The notes under the pieces are model-generated. The model did no database searches. It was not told the origin of the DNA and saw nothing but the letters and a program-made list of their open reading frames with translations. From Anthostomella pinea (Eukaryota; Ascomycota; Sordariomycetes; Xylariales; Xylariaceae): 64,000 nt of DNA. A program made the position numbers and the translations under genes. Where the stretch lies: the NCBI GenBank assembly GCA_963556695.1, contig CAUWAG010000012.1:3348001-3412000 (forward strand), written 5' to 3'. Of this stretch, positions 35,820 through 48,008 are shown one piece after another. Numbering within the stretch: the first letter of the stretch is position 1; every line of letters starts with the position of its first letter.

Positions 35820-36740
35820 AATCGAGTAAAATAGATACAGCTTAAGTACTTATAGTATATATAGTTAAATTTACTGGAAGATTAAAATGGTTTATTTAAA
35901 AACTTTGACATCTTAAAGATAAAGGTCGTAAATGTTACTTTATTAAAGGTTAAATTTTCGACAAAAATAACTTTCTTGTTGGATCCATGTGATTCCACAG
36001 TCAAACCATCCATACAGAACCCACATGTATGATTATATAAGAGATTAGATGTCACGGGCTCCGGTACGGGCAGTATAGGCGATCGTATGACAGTCTATTC
36101 TCTATGGTTCTGGCAGGGTTACAGGTAACTCTATTGACAGGACGTAGCTCGAAGAGCTACAATTCAGGTTCGGGCGGGAACAGTGAAGATATCGTCAGTT
36201 CTCAGGTCCACATTGGTCCACCCGGGCCGCCGACAGCTGGCGCCCGGGGTCCCTCCACTTCCTGCCCATAGGCAGGGTCCAGCGCCGTGACATTAGATAC
36301 CGGATTGTGAGGTCACTTAGCCAGACCTGCAGGTCCAGCTAGACTTCCCAATCCAACCATCAGCAACATCATGACCTTGACCCAATCCTCGAGTATTATT
36401 ATTGATCGTTCAAGCCTGTTCCAACATTTCTAACATATCTATTTTCTTTTTTAAATCTATCATATAAGGTTTTTCGTCTTATATGTGTATTACATGTCAT
36501 TTAATATTATATAGCTTTATTACGACTTATACGATTTTATAAACATTTTTTATAGCTTTATTAAGATTTAAGATTTAAGATTTTAAACTTTAGTTTTATA
36601 TATCTATTCTTAGTATTTTAGTCGCTAAGAAAATAAATATTTAGAAATTAGTTACGAAAACTTCAGCATTTTCAAATATTAGTTTCTTATAATATCTCAT
36701 TTTAAAAAGCTTTAAGCCTTTAGTTATAAAAGCGTAAAGG
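35820..36740. other. AT-rich, RIP-like block around a GC-richer core
   Basis: About 35820-35985 and 36420-36740 are very AT-rich (runs such as TTAAGATTTAAGATTTAAG). They flank a core of ordinary composition (about 36000-36400) that contains TGGCGCCCGGGG (36238-36249), a possible tRNA primer-binding-like site. The core may derive from an LTR retrotransposon, but no LTR pair or coding remnant could be shown. No genes. Confidence 0.45.
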
Positions 36741-39700
36741 TAGGGCATTTTGGTGTAAATGCGGGGATGCTCGGAGACTTATGGCGGGTCAGTGTACCGT
36801 GCCGGTTTCGTCGATCTGCGTTAGGGCCTCCCTATGGAACGTTACAGACGATAAGCACGACCGTGACGACTATGCAAGATGATAAACGCTGACACAGTAC
36901 ACCAAAAATTGGTAGGTGCACCCTCATCGAGATATGCATATCGCGCATGGATCTTCACGGTGCCAGATATGCAGAGGGCTTCTGCGGCTCCATAGATCGT
37001 TGACAGCTTAAGACGGCAATCGAACCAGGACCCTCAGCTCTCAAGGTCGTGATCACCACGGCCCGCTTGGTAGACAGGCTTCCCGCGAACACCATCGACG
37101 CTACCGCTCGCCGCGATACAAATGTACGTTGCCGGCTTAAAGAACCGGAAGAGCGCCGGTAAATGCCATTGGCAATCCCAGACGCCAGGGTCGCCAGAGG
37201 AGAACCAGCCACGTGCGGACCCTGAGGACTCAGTGAAGAGGCCTCCGCAAAGGTAAGGCTGGATCGAATTCGGGCGGGAGGATGTCTCGGAGATTGTCAG
37301 CCGGTCGGGATCATCGCTGCGGTAGATCGAGACCCAAGCAGGGTCACCATGTGGGTGACGTGACGATCTCCATCAACGGGGAGGCTTGATGGTGTCTTCA
37401 GTCAGCGCACGCCGGTTTCCCCTGCCTTCCCAATATGGTATACAGTGGCAGACATGCTATACATAGGATGGCGTTGCGGACGTCTCACTTCCTGAAATGC
37501 GGAACACAGCGGTTCCATTCCTTCGCAGTGGTCTTTGTAATTGCGTTGAGCCGGATCAAGGAGAACAGTGCATACCTCAAGCGTGCTTCTATATGAGGCA
37601 GACCTGTGGTGTGTTCTCCATCTGTATATTCTGGCATCTGGCAGCATCAGGTAAACTTGATTACGTAGGCCACTTGTGCATTGCCGGCGCGCTATGGGGA
37701 GAGAAGGATGGGGGTTATTCCATATTCCCATCCAGCCAGACCTTGGATGATCTTCAGGGTCTTGGAATCGCACCCCCGTTCGACCATGTGGCAATCACCG
37801 ATGATCACTCATCTTCTGTTTGGGTTTTCCCGTTTGGTTCAGGTTTGAATGCGAGGGATTCGGATCACCCATCACCATACAGACCCGAGGTCTCTGCTGA
37901 CTGGGACGGCACCACCACATTGGTGAAGTAGTCCTACATCTTGATCGCATCATACACCTGAAAAAGCTTCGATGTCCAACAATATCTTCTCAGATATGGT
38001 CGGGTATAAGCTTATATCATCATTATGTCACGCCCATTCCTGAGAGGTAACCTCTGTCATCAGCCACAAATCCACCTAATAATGAAAGGATCACTAGCCA
38101 GCGCAACAGGTAACTTAGTGCAAGCGCAGGCTGGATTTTACCACACACGCAAGATTGTATGAGGTAACACGCTCTGGCAGAGGAGTAACGAGTCATACCC
38201 TGTTAAGTGTAACGTTGGGTATGCTGAAAGCGGTTTAGAATCTGCACGGCTGCGCGGGCTGCTCTCATCCCGGAGGATCTAGGAAGGATCAGATGGGGGC
38301 GTAAATGCGGGAGGAACCGAAGAAGTGTGAGAAGGATAGGGTAGGTACACCTAGGTATTCCATATATGATATCATATGGTGAACTATTTGTGATGAGTAC
38401 CTTGTGAAAGATGCCGGGGTGGTTCGGTCCTTGGACCCTGCTAGTCTCCCCTTTCTTAACGCTTAATTCCACATCCAGACGGCTGGGGCTGAAACACGGC
38501 GAGGAACTTTTCCACAGATCATAATTCGATAGCTTACAGGGTCGTAACAGAGTATGTGCAAAAGTTCCTATCGAATGCAGAGTGCAGCAGTCCAGGGTGG
38601 GCATAGGTCGGTAATATACCCAAATGCATGTTGCGGGACCGCGGCCCCGGTGCCGTTATGATGTCGCGGCGATAGGGCTTTCCGAGCCATAATCCCACTG
38701 TGATCACACCTTCGAGATGTCGCGTCCAAGTGACTGAGTACTCTCAAGGCTGACGGGTATTTAATGCCCCCACGGGGTTCGCAAAGGCACTTTTGAGCCC
38801 CATTGGGGCATTCCGCGGGTGGTCTACTTGGAACCATGCCACACTCCTCGCTCGGCATTCTTTCGACCCCGAATCTACGACGCCGCGTGGCCGGAGCCTC
38901 CGGGCTTCGCTTGTGTGCACTCGAGCATGAGGGGGTCGCTTCTTGCCAGTGTGTCACCCCAGCAAGCCTCCCATCTGAATTGCCGCTCTTAGCTAGTAAT
39001 GTGGCTTGAAGGATTCAAAAGACCCCTGGTTGTATTTAGAAGCCTGGCTAAGGTACAAGGTTGCCGTGAGTAGTCACGACTCGAAGGGTTGAATCCACCT
39101 GCATTGGCTTACTGTCTGTCCCATTGAGATGATGAGATCCTGCTGTGGCTCGGGTCTGGGCTTTTTCTTTGAAGCGAACCAAATCACGCGCCGAGCTGAC
39201 CACGGTTACTAATTTTCAGCATGATGATGTACTACAACATAAGTTATACACATTTAAGGTACGTAGCTGGGGAAGCGAACGGGTAGCGAAATTGGCAGCA
39301 CGGGAGACGTGGAGACGGAGCTCAGCCCTGGGGCACATCAGGATCTCATGGGGATAACCTTGAGAACCTTCCTAATCCAGCCACGCGGCCTGGCTCAGTC
39401 GATCCTACTGCAACCTTGCGCCGTGCATGAGTCCTAGATAATGCAACCATGCAACGTGCAAAACCCCGTGGATCCATTCCCTAATCCAGCGTCGTAATAT
39501 GTACATATATGCACTTCTCATGTAAGCTGCATCCAACAACGCCTCCCGACAAGGACGAGGCCAATCAATTGCGTCAACATTATGTACTTAGATTCGAGAC
39601 CAACATACTGTAGTGTTTCTCTGCAGCTATTGCGGAGCTTGAACCCTGGTAGCCTGCGGCCAGGGACTTCTGTCGTCGCGGCGGCCCCGTGTGGCCAGTT

Positions 39701-40477
39701 ACTGTTAAACCCGACGGAGATGACTAAACCGTGCGATGGCGCTCTCACTGTTCACCAGAGCCTTTATGCCAATGATGTCTCGTATTAGGAGGATCACGCT
39801 ACAGGTGACGAGCCGGTCTTATCGGTATAGCGTCAGCTTATGCTTACAACGAATCCCACGCTCCGGAGGGAGCTGAGCAAGGGTATGACTAAGTACCGAG
39901 ACTGACAAATGCTTGATCACGGAATCCTTGACGATAGTGCCGCTCTGACCTGCAGTTTTTTGGCCGAGGGTGCTCCGGCGTGTGCCTGAATCGAGACTCT
40001 ATTTTCGGGCCAACAGACGGCAAGACTGGATATCCTATGCCCAAATTCGGTTCCTTCGGACTATCAGGGTCTCGGGTCCCTGACGAAATCAGCTCCAGTC
40101 AAGCTCATAGGTTGCTTTCTGCGATCGAACCTGGTGGCCCTGTTAGGCGCCTCGGCTTGTGGAATGTCTGTTGATCCTATATAGATATCTATGTTATCAG
40201 GTTTCTGCCGTGTCACTTGCTTTGACTCGTGTACTGATCCGAGTCCAAGCTATAGTGCATAGCGTAGCAGCACCACTCGTCACCTATCCTCGAGGCATAC
40301 TGAGCTTCTCGAACTCGAACTCCACGACAAAGACCATTCACGCCACCTATATGTCTGCACACTGACAAAACTGCATGACCCGTTTTCAACACCCAGCGAA
40401 ATGGCAGGCACACTTCTCGCGAACTACGTTATCCTGTAGATAGCGATCCGTATCGGGACGAATGGGACAGGACAACA
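36741..40477. other. Gene-poor region left of the polyketide cluster
   Basis: Open frames up to about 145 codons are present on both strands (for example 37497-37931 plus and 38568-38957 minus). I recognise none and see no consistent exon structure. The last few hundred bases should contain the promoter of the Zn2Cys6 regulator, including a TATATAGATATC stretch at 40178-40189. Confidence 0.5.
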
Positions 40478-43400
40478 ATGGAGCCTGACCGCACCAGAGA
40501 GTCTCTATCTCCTGCCTCTGCCACCATTTCCGGAGTCCGGAGACGTGCTCCGACAGCTTGCCGGGTATGCCGGCAACGGAAAGTAAAGTGCAATGTCACG
40601 GAAATCGGTATGAGCACTGCCCCTCCAAGGAACATGCGACTCTTCGGGGACCCTCTAAACGAATATTTAAGGTATCCCGTGCTTGAACTGCGTGCGTGAC
40701 AACCACACCTGTGAGGTAAGCAGCAGGAAAAGACGCTCGTAAGTCTTCTTGTGCCAAGAGATCGTCTCTGCTGCGCCTCCAATTCACTTGTCTCTTTGCA
40801 AGCTGCCGTTATGAAAGCTGACACCTACGCCGCATAGCCAGCCGCAGCCAGTGTCCGATGGTATGCCGCCTAGTCGAGGTGCCACCGGCACTACCACATC
40901 AACGTCCTCATCCGGCGACTATCCTCCGCCCGTTGCCCGTACCGAACCGCCGAACTTGACACCGAGGACAACTCCCCCGGATGCCTCCGCAATGGTACCC
41001 TTTCTTGCTCCGAGTGGCATCCAAGATGAATCAGATCGAGATGTTGGGACTAGGCCCGGTGCCGGTATGGGTATGGATCTGGATACCGACATGCGCGGGC
41101 GTGGGCCAGACGATTACGCGATTGAGTCATTGGCGTCGTCTATCATGGAGGATACAACAGAGGCCACGACCGAAACATTCTACATTGGTAAGCATAATGA
41201 GCTCATTGGAACGAATCGCGCAGTGCACCGCGCCATCAGTTGCCGGAGTTGGACAACCCCTAGTATTAAGTGGGACACAACAGCCTCTACTCTTCAGGGG
41301 TAATAAAAGACGCCCCTCATGAAGCTATTTGAGGAAGACGTAAGGCTCGAGGTCAGCCACGCGATGCTGGGTCAAGCCAACTCCTCCTACGAATGACCAC
41401 GACACCCCGTACTCATCTTTGTCGACCTCTCTGGCTAATAACTCCCACGTGCAGGAGACCAACAAGGAATCGGCTACATACTCGACATCGTGGGCGAGCC
41501 CGGCGGCATCTCGCAGCATTACGGTCTGCCATACATGGTCGCTACACACGATCTGGCACCCCAAGACGTTGCATACCTCCGAGCCAAGGGCGTCTTCTCG
41601 GTCCCCAGTGAGCCGGTCTGCCAAGCTCTCCTGACTGCGTACTTCTACCACGTCCATCCGATATTGCCAGTAGTTGACGCCGCAGGCGTGCTCACATCGT
41701 TCCGCAATGGTGGAGCTTCTGCGGTCAATCTTCTTTTGCTGTGGAGTATGTTTTCTGTGGCGGCTAACGTATGTATCAACTTCCTGCGACAAATATGCGT
41801 CATTATTTTCGTACCACGTATGCTAATCACGATATAGTATGTTGATAAGACGGTGGTCCGGCAAGCTGGTTACGAATCGCATAAGGAGATGAAGAAGTCC
41901 ATGTTCACCCGTGCCAAGGCAAGCAAGCGACCCTCCCCCCTATCCCCCCTTCCGCCCCACTTTCCTCTCCCAAGCCTCCCTTCACTTGACTGACAGTGTC
42001 TATCGGTGCTCAGTGCTTATATGATAATGGGTGCGAAGAAGACCGGATATCCATAATCCAATCCGTCAGTCTACTGGCTTTCTGGTACTCTGACTTGGGT
42101 GAGCGTACAGAATCGTGGCACTGGATGGGCATTGCCATCAGTCTATCTCAGACTATCGGTCTGAACCGGGATCCGGATCGTGGCCAGTACAATACGCGCC
42201 TCTCAGACCGGCAGCGCCAGCTTTGGAGGCGTATCTGGTGGAGTAAGTCCTGGATTTCACCTGCTCTACCCTTCTTTTCGTGTCGTATATGCCTATGAGA
42301 TGATGTTTCACATCAGCGAAAAGACGCTCATCAACGCTCTAGGCTGCTTCTTCCGTGACCGCTGGCTGAGCCTCGGCATGGGCCGCCCCATGCGCATCAA
42401 CATCCGGGACTGCGATACTCCGATGCCATCAGCGGAGGACTTGACAGACGACGTGGACGAGTTGTCGCCCGCGATTCGGGACAAGTATATACCGTCTGAC
42501 TTCAGCCAGCTCGCCGATCACTGGGTTGCGCTCCTCCACCTCAGCAAAGCCCTGGGTTCGATCTTGTCCGAAAACTACTGTCCGACCGGCCCGCTGCCCT
42601 CGCGCACCTGGATTGAGACAACCGAGCTGGAACTTATGCGTTGCATGGCGACGGTTGGCGACCGGCCTCCAGGTGCCAGCCCGGCTCTCTCGTTCTATTC
42701 TTATCACCTGCGGCTTCACTTCAAGTAAGACTTTCCACCTCCTCGTCCTCTTTGCTTTCGTGGGACTGCGAGCTGAGAGATTTCGAATAGCGCTGCAACG
42801 ATTGCCTTGTGGCGCCCCTATTCCAACAGGGTCGCATCGGGGTTCCCCTTCGAGAAGGAGGGCACCTGGTTCGCAGCCGTGAACCAGAAGATCCGCACAG
42901 CCGCCGCGAATTCGAATACTATGTTGGACAAGATCATCAGTGATCAACTTATCGGCCACATAGGTCCCATGACGTACGTACAGGGCCCGCACTCGAGGTT
43001 TCCGCTAGCTCCGGTGAAGACTAACATCTTGCCCCCGCGCAGCGTACCGGTGCTCGTGCCGGCCATGAACAGCCACCTCCTCGAGTCCAAGTCGACCGAC
43101 CCGCTCATAAGGCAGTCGAGCCTCAACAAGCTCGACCTCTTCATGATGGTGCTGAAGAAGATCCAGGACGTGTACTCCTCGGCGACCTTCATCCACGGCC
43201 TGTTTCTGCAGGCCATCGAGAAGCTGAACTCGCCGCAATACTCGGCTGCGAGTACGCCCCAGCGCTTTTCGCTGGCGGAGAACTCGGCGGCTGCGGCGGC
43301 GGCTGGTGATTCGGGCATGCCTATGGACACCTTCTGGCAGATTGACGACCGCATTTCGGAGTTTTGGGATTCAATGCCTGTTTTTGGTGGGACTGGGACT

Positions 43401-43538
43401 GTAGGTATCTCATATGTTCTTTGTGGGCAATAGGGTGCGTGCTGACCTCGTGAAGGACGTGAATGGGAGCCCGGCTCAACGATGACGGAAGCTTCAGCGG
43501 ATTCAAGCGCTCTTATATCAAGTGCAACCCTGATTTAG
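40478..43538 (+). CDS. Zn2Cys6 fungal transcription factor, CTF1-like; probable cluster regulator
   Basis: Nuclear regulator of 726 residues in ten exons: 40478-40607, 40673-40739, 40838-41187, 41455-41768, 41838-41918, 42014-42242, 42343-42724, 42791-42973, 43043-43404 and 43456-43538. The binuclear cluster is complete: C28-x2-C31-x6-C38-x8-C47-x2-C50-x6-C57, with a basic linker and KKR-like patch after it. The middle region is a fungal_trans (PF04082) domain, shown by FYHVHPILPVVDAAGVL, LLLLWSMFSVAANYVD, SWHWMGIAISLSQTIGLNRD and RRIWWSCFFRDRWLSLGMGR. These blocks resemble the cutinase transcription factor 1 group. The fifth intron (41919-42013) uses a GC donor. The 267-nt third intron and the last short exon are the least certain parts. 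Lying at the left edge of the cluster, it is the likely pathway regulator. It converges tail to tail with the MFS gene. Confidence 0.87.
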
Positions 43539-44527
43539 CATCGGGAACATGGTTCATCTTGGCGTCCTCAAGCATTGACACGATAGACGGGATAGACGAG
43601 GGTCGTCATAGCTACGAAAGTTTGGATGACCAATACAGGGATATGATAGCTGATTCCTTAGACTCAACTTCGTCTGGTCAGAACTGTTATCATTTGGGTA
43701 TATCCTGCAAGAATTGGTTGAACAAGGTAGTAATGGAATAATGATGCAAATCAGAAGCTGCCGCTTTCGCCCCAAGTGCGTCACTGTGTTCGGCATCACG
43801 GCCGGCACGGTCAGCTAGCTGGCTCGCGCGTCGCTGCCTTTTAACTTTTCTCTGATCGTGGATTCATCCTACAGTCGTATCCCCCTAGACCTTTCACTTA
43901 GGTGTTGTTGGAAGAAATGTTGTTGATGGGGACGTAGTTCAAGGGTCGACGCCACGGTGCCAGCCTCAGCAGCCAGTCTCAGGGGTAGTCACTAGTGCAT
44001 CCCCGGTGCAATGGGTACTTGGGGAGTCACGCGTACGCCTTCGGATATGATCGAGGATAGTCCATATGTATGTAAATAAATGACAGTAGAATGTAGGGAT
44101 GTATCGCTGCCATAGCCGACCTTTTGGTGAACTGCGCACTATCATAGACTCCGAGGTACCTGCCGCCGAAGTCACGTGCCTCGTAGAAGCAGGAGTTGGT
44201 TTTCCGGATTTTGAGACCACGATATGTCCTGTTAAACCATGATGTGCCTCTCTCATCGCAGACTGAAGTGATCTCACATGATGTAGTTTGCTCGACCCAT
44301 GGCTGTGACAATAACCGTCGAGATAGCTAGCCTGCGCATTGGAAGGACCGCCTAAACTCCTTGATATACAGCTCGTTTTCATCGTCTCCCCGCCTTGCTG
44401 CAAGACTTTTCAGATCTTTATCGGATATTTCAATCGTAACTGTCCGCCATATCTGTTTCCGTGTAGTCTTAGCATCGACCTTTGGGTGGCAGACCTATGA
44501 CTGCTCTCGACACAGAGAAAGTGGGAC
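43539..44527. other. Convergent intergenic region
   Basis: Shared 3' region of the regulator and the MFS gene. A minus-strand frame of 145 codons (44403-43966) and a plus frame at 43463-43741 have no recognisable features; the latter could instead supply the regulator's true last exon. Confidence 0.5.
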
Positions 44528-46455
44528 CTACTTCGCAATGAGGTAAGGGGCAGGAATGAGTATCAAGGCGATGAAACCCAGTAGGGTGTTTCCCCATCCA
44601 AGTCCGATAGCTTTATCTACAAATCATAATGTTTAGTACGCAAAATTCCGCGATGAAGCCTGGGTAACCTACACAGGTAAGGACCTGCAAGAGGAAGAAA
44701 GGTGCCCGCTACATTCCTCGACGATGCCAACGCGGCGGTGGAGGACGCTGCGTATTCCGGGAAGGCGTCGATCATGTAGGTTTGGACGGGGAGAAATATG
44801 CCGATCATGCCCAGTCCGAAACACACAAGACCAGTGATCGGTGCTAGCCAAAACGCATGCTCGTTGGCCGACCACCCATACCAAAAGAAGGATATGGGAA
44901 TCAGAAACGAGAAGTATACGCATATCTTCAACCTGACCTCCGGCACGGCGACGTTGTTGTTCAATTTTGTGTGCTTTGCCATGACCCTGTCACTGGTACC
45001 ACCAATGAGGACTACACCGAGCATGAAGCCTATGCCGATACCAATGTACTTCGTATGTGTTAGTGTTTCCTTTTCAAACAACTAAAGACTGTATTCCAGG
45101 GAACACCAAACCGAACAACATAACATTTCGGGGGGAATAAGGATTCCGGTCTTGGAAGGGCAAGTTACTATACGTACGGAAAGACCGGAGATTCCGATAC
45201 TCCAGTGGTAGTTCTGTCGGAAGACATTCGTTATAGTCGTCAGAAGCAAGTAGAGGAGTCCATAAACGAATCCTGAATAAAGACAGACGATTCCAGTAAT
45301 TGGCGAAGTGAAGATGAACTGTAAATCATAAGCCAAGTCAGCACACAGTATCTCATTTCTCAGGGGTTCATACCTTCCACGGCCGGAGCATTGACTGTGT
45401 CAAGTTGACGCCTTTGTGGCCTCCTGCGTCATCGATATCAATCGAACGGTACCAATCAAAACGGTGCCACCACCTTCGAGGTCGACCTTCGAAAGCATGT
45501 TTCCTTGCCAATATGATGCGCAGATTAGTCTCCCTGCTCACGAAGATCTGAAGTAGAAGTGTAAGACCTCCCAAGATCAGCAGAAGCCAGTATATCTATA
45601 CGCAACCGTCAGTGAGTTGTGACATGGACGAGGGCGTAGATCAGTACCCATCGCCAACCAGCTGCCTGGGATAGGAAGCCCCCAATTATAGGTCCGATGA
45701 CGGGGCCCAGCAGAGGACCGAGTGCGAAGACTGCTGTAGCAGTCCCACGTTCGCTCGAGTCGAACAAGTCGGATACAATACCGCCTCCAATGGAAAGACA
45801 TGCAGAGCCGCCGAGACCAGCAAAGATGCGGAATATGAGGAGGGACGTAATGTCCGGAGCGAGCGCACAGGCAAGTTGCCAGATGGCGAAGATCGCTGTC
45901 GCGATATCTAGGATCTGTTGCGCATGTCGTCAGCTTGATGTCACCAATGAAAGGCTCTTGGCGACTTACCACTTTGCGACCATACTGCTCGCTCAGGGGT
46001 GCTGCGATGAGCGAACCAACCTACTCAACGCTGTAGCGAAATTTCATCCCCTCATGTCGGGATGTCTACTGACCACATAACCCAATATGAAGAACGACAC
46101 CGTGAACGTTGTCAGTGTCTCGTCGTCATTGCGGAATTCTGCATTCATCAACGACGTTGCCGGTGCGAACATCGATGAGGCGAGTGGGCTACTGAGCTTC
46201 AGCGTGCTTCCCGAAAGACGCCGCACTCTGAAGACTCTCACCTGACCAGACAAAGCCAGCTCGTGATGCCCATGACCAGCCACTTGCGTCCGAGCGGCCA
46301 AGACCTGTACCCGTCAGTCACATGCTTGACCTTCAGACAAGGCCATTGATAGTCTACTTTGGATCATAGTTGGTCGGCACCAACTCTTCTTGCGAAGCAA
46401 GGGAGTGATCGAGCACTGCCCCTCGAGAGCTGCCGGACAGGGATTTCAGGTCCAT
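44528..46455 (-). CDS. MFS transporter, DHA1-type drug:H+ antiporter
   Basis: Plasma-membrane exporter of 474 residues in nine exons: 46455-46358, 46304-46242, 46191-46074, 46020-45970, 45914-45648, 45595-45374, 45318-45178, 45048-44673 and 44616-44528. Exon lengths sum to 475 codons. The start is MDLKSLSGSSRG, followed by an acidic cytosolic tail. The loop 2-3 motif A equivalent is SLIAAPLSEQYGRK. The antiporter signature region is GPLLGPVIGPIIGGFLSQAA, preceded by FRIFAGLGGSACLSIGGG and DSSERGTATA. The second half has GLLYLLLTTITNVFRQ and helix 11-12 sequences ending APYLIAK. This pattern fits DHA1 multidrug antiporters often found with secondary-metabolite genes. It starts 458 bp from, and divergent to, the Ayr1-like SDR. 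Likely job: export of, or self-protection from, the cluster product. Confidence 0.9.
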
Positions 46456-46913
46456 CGCTGAAGTGATTGCGGATGCGACACGATGGATAGTCGTAATCTT
46501 GTTCAAAGTGTATCAACTTCTCGTGCAAATTTGTTCATGCAAGTTGGTTCCACATGCAAGTGAGACAGACGTCTTGGCACAACGGTCTACTGGGAATCTG
46601 GAGTACACATGGGATGCAGGGATGCTCGGTTAATGCCACGTGAGGTGATCCCTTGGATTGGGTAAGGGCCGTAAGGCTGCTGTTCAGCTATTGCCGATCC
46701 CGAAAGATATTGCCGATGCATCCAGGGGGCGCCGAACCAATGGGGATGCCACACTCGGAGCAGCCGGAATAGCTCTCTTATTATTGGTGTGCCTTTTTGC
46801 TTTCAGCTGCATATATCGTGTCTGTTGAGGTCTGTATAGTCTAGATCGTCGGCGCTCTACCAGAACCTATTCACCCCTAGAGACCGCACAGAAGAGGTGC
46901 TGCCACTCACAGT
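46456..46913. promoter_or_regulatory. Shared divergent promoter of the MFS and SDR1 genes
   Basis: 458 bp between two head-to-head ATGs. It contains a CCAAT box (46737-46741), two TTGCCGAT direct repeats (about 46691 and 46710) around ATCCCGAAAG, a CACGTG (about 46636) and the palindrome CGG-N5-CCG at 46756-46766. The last is the shape bound by many Zn2Cys6 dimers. Binding is an inference. Confidence 0.6.
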
Positions 46914-48008
46914 ATGGGGGTTCAGTCACAAATCAAGAGTGTGTTAATCACGGGATGCAGTCCCGGTTCTATTGGTGAAGCTTTGGCAAAGGAGTTCCTC
47001 CTCCAACCTGGTATGTACTCCTCATTAGCACCGCGTTGGTACTCTCCTCGATAGGGTGACTGACATGAGGTCAGATTTCGCGGTCTGTGCAACATCGCTG
47101 CCAGGCGAAGAACTGCCAGAACTCGAAGTACTGGGTGCGACATGCTACCCAGTCGATGTGACTTCTAGCGAAAGCGTGAAAGCCTTGAAAGATGCGGTGG
47201 TCGACAATCTGGGTGACGATCTTGACATCCTCATCAATTGCGCGTAAGTGCAGGCATCTTCATTATATTCGGGGCGAATCTCACCAGATTGCTGACACGT
47301 TTACAGAGGAATGAGTAAGAGTCCAGAAAAGGAGTACATGTTCGCGAGGGAGCATTCACTAAGTGCTGGTAGACTACGTTATGCCAGCTCTCGACGTGGA
47401 CGTCGATGAGCTCAAGCGCATTTTCGACGTTAACCTCTTCGGACTCGTCCGGACCGTTCAGGCTTTTTCTACGCCTCTGATCAACCGCAAGGGGCTGATT
47501 GTGAACGTCGGATCTCTGGCTGCCTATGCACCATATGTCTTTGGGTCATCCTACAATGCCAGCAAGGCAGCTCTTCTGGCTTATGGCAACACTTTGCGGA
47601 TAGAATTGAGCCCCTGGAGGTGATAAGCCCAGTTACCGTCGAGCTCCACGGAGATCCCGTACTGACAGTGCCTATAGCGTGCGGGTGATGACTATCGTGG
47701 CCGGACCAGTGGTGAGCGGCTTGATGACGCGGAAGGAAAGGAGACTTCCCCAAGACTCGAGATACCAGCCCATCGCGGAGGCCTTCGACCAGCGAACCAC
47801 GCACGACAAGCACGGGGTTCAAGCAATGGCCACCAAGGAGTTCGCCCAGTCTGTTGTCAAACAGGCGTTGAAGTCTAACCCGCCCCGTTCATATTGGATT
47901 GGGCCGTTCGCGAACATGGTTTGGTGGCTGGAGACACTGGGACTGGCTTCGGTCTGGTCTTGGTTCTTCAGGAAAAGGTTCCAATTGTGGAAGTTGGACC
48001 AAAAGTAG
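46914..48008 (+). CDS. Short-chain dehydrogenase/reductase, Ayr1-like (SDR1)
   Basis: NAD(P)H-dependent oxidoreductase of 283 residues, five exons: 46914-47010, 47075-47243, 47307-47314 (a micro-exon of 8 nt), 47373-47619 and 47678-48008. The cofactor motif is TGCSPGSIG (residues 13-21), the form seen in yeast Ayr1 (acyl-dihydroxyacetone-phosphate reductase) relatives. NCAGMN matches the NNAG position, VGSLAAYAP supplies the catalytic Ser, and Y152-x3-K156 (SYNASKAA) completes the active site. The C-terminal ~50 residues include a hydrophobic, Trp-rich stretch (MVWWLETLGLASVWSWFF), so membrane or lipid association is likely. In the cluster it may reduce a keto group on the released polyketide; the substrate is inferred, not shown. 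The 8-nt exon is needed to keep frame and the NCAG motif. Confidence 0.9.

Noticed and set aside
36955..37212. Possible tRNA-like or mobile remnant (GATCACCACGG and AATCGAACC words)
   Set aside because: No cloverleaf with paired acceptor stem could be drawn; not reported as an RNA gene.
38026..38230. A TGTCACGCCCA start resembling a fungal LTR end
   Set aside because: No matching second LTR, no target duplication and no internal coding remnant found.
43463..43741. 92-codon open frame after the regulator as a separate gene
   Set aside because: It overlaps the likely last exon of the Zn2Cys6 gene and has no features of its own; kept only as an alternative for that exon.
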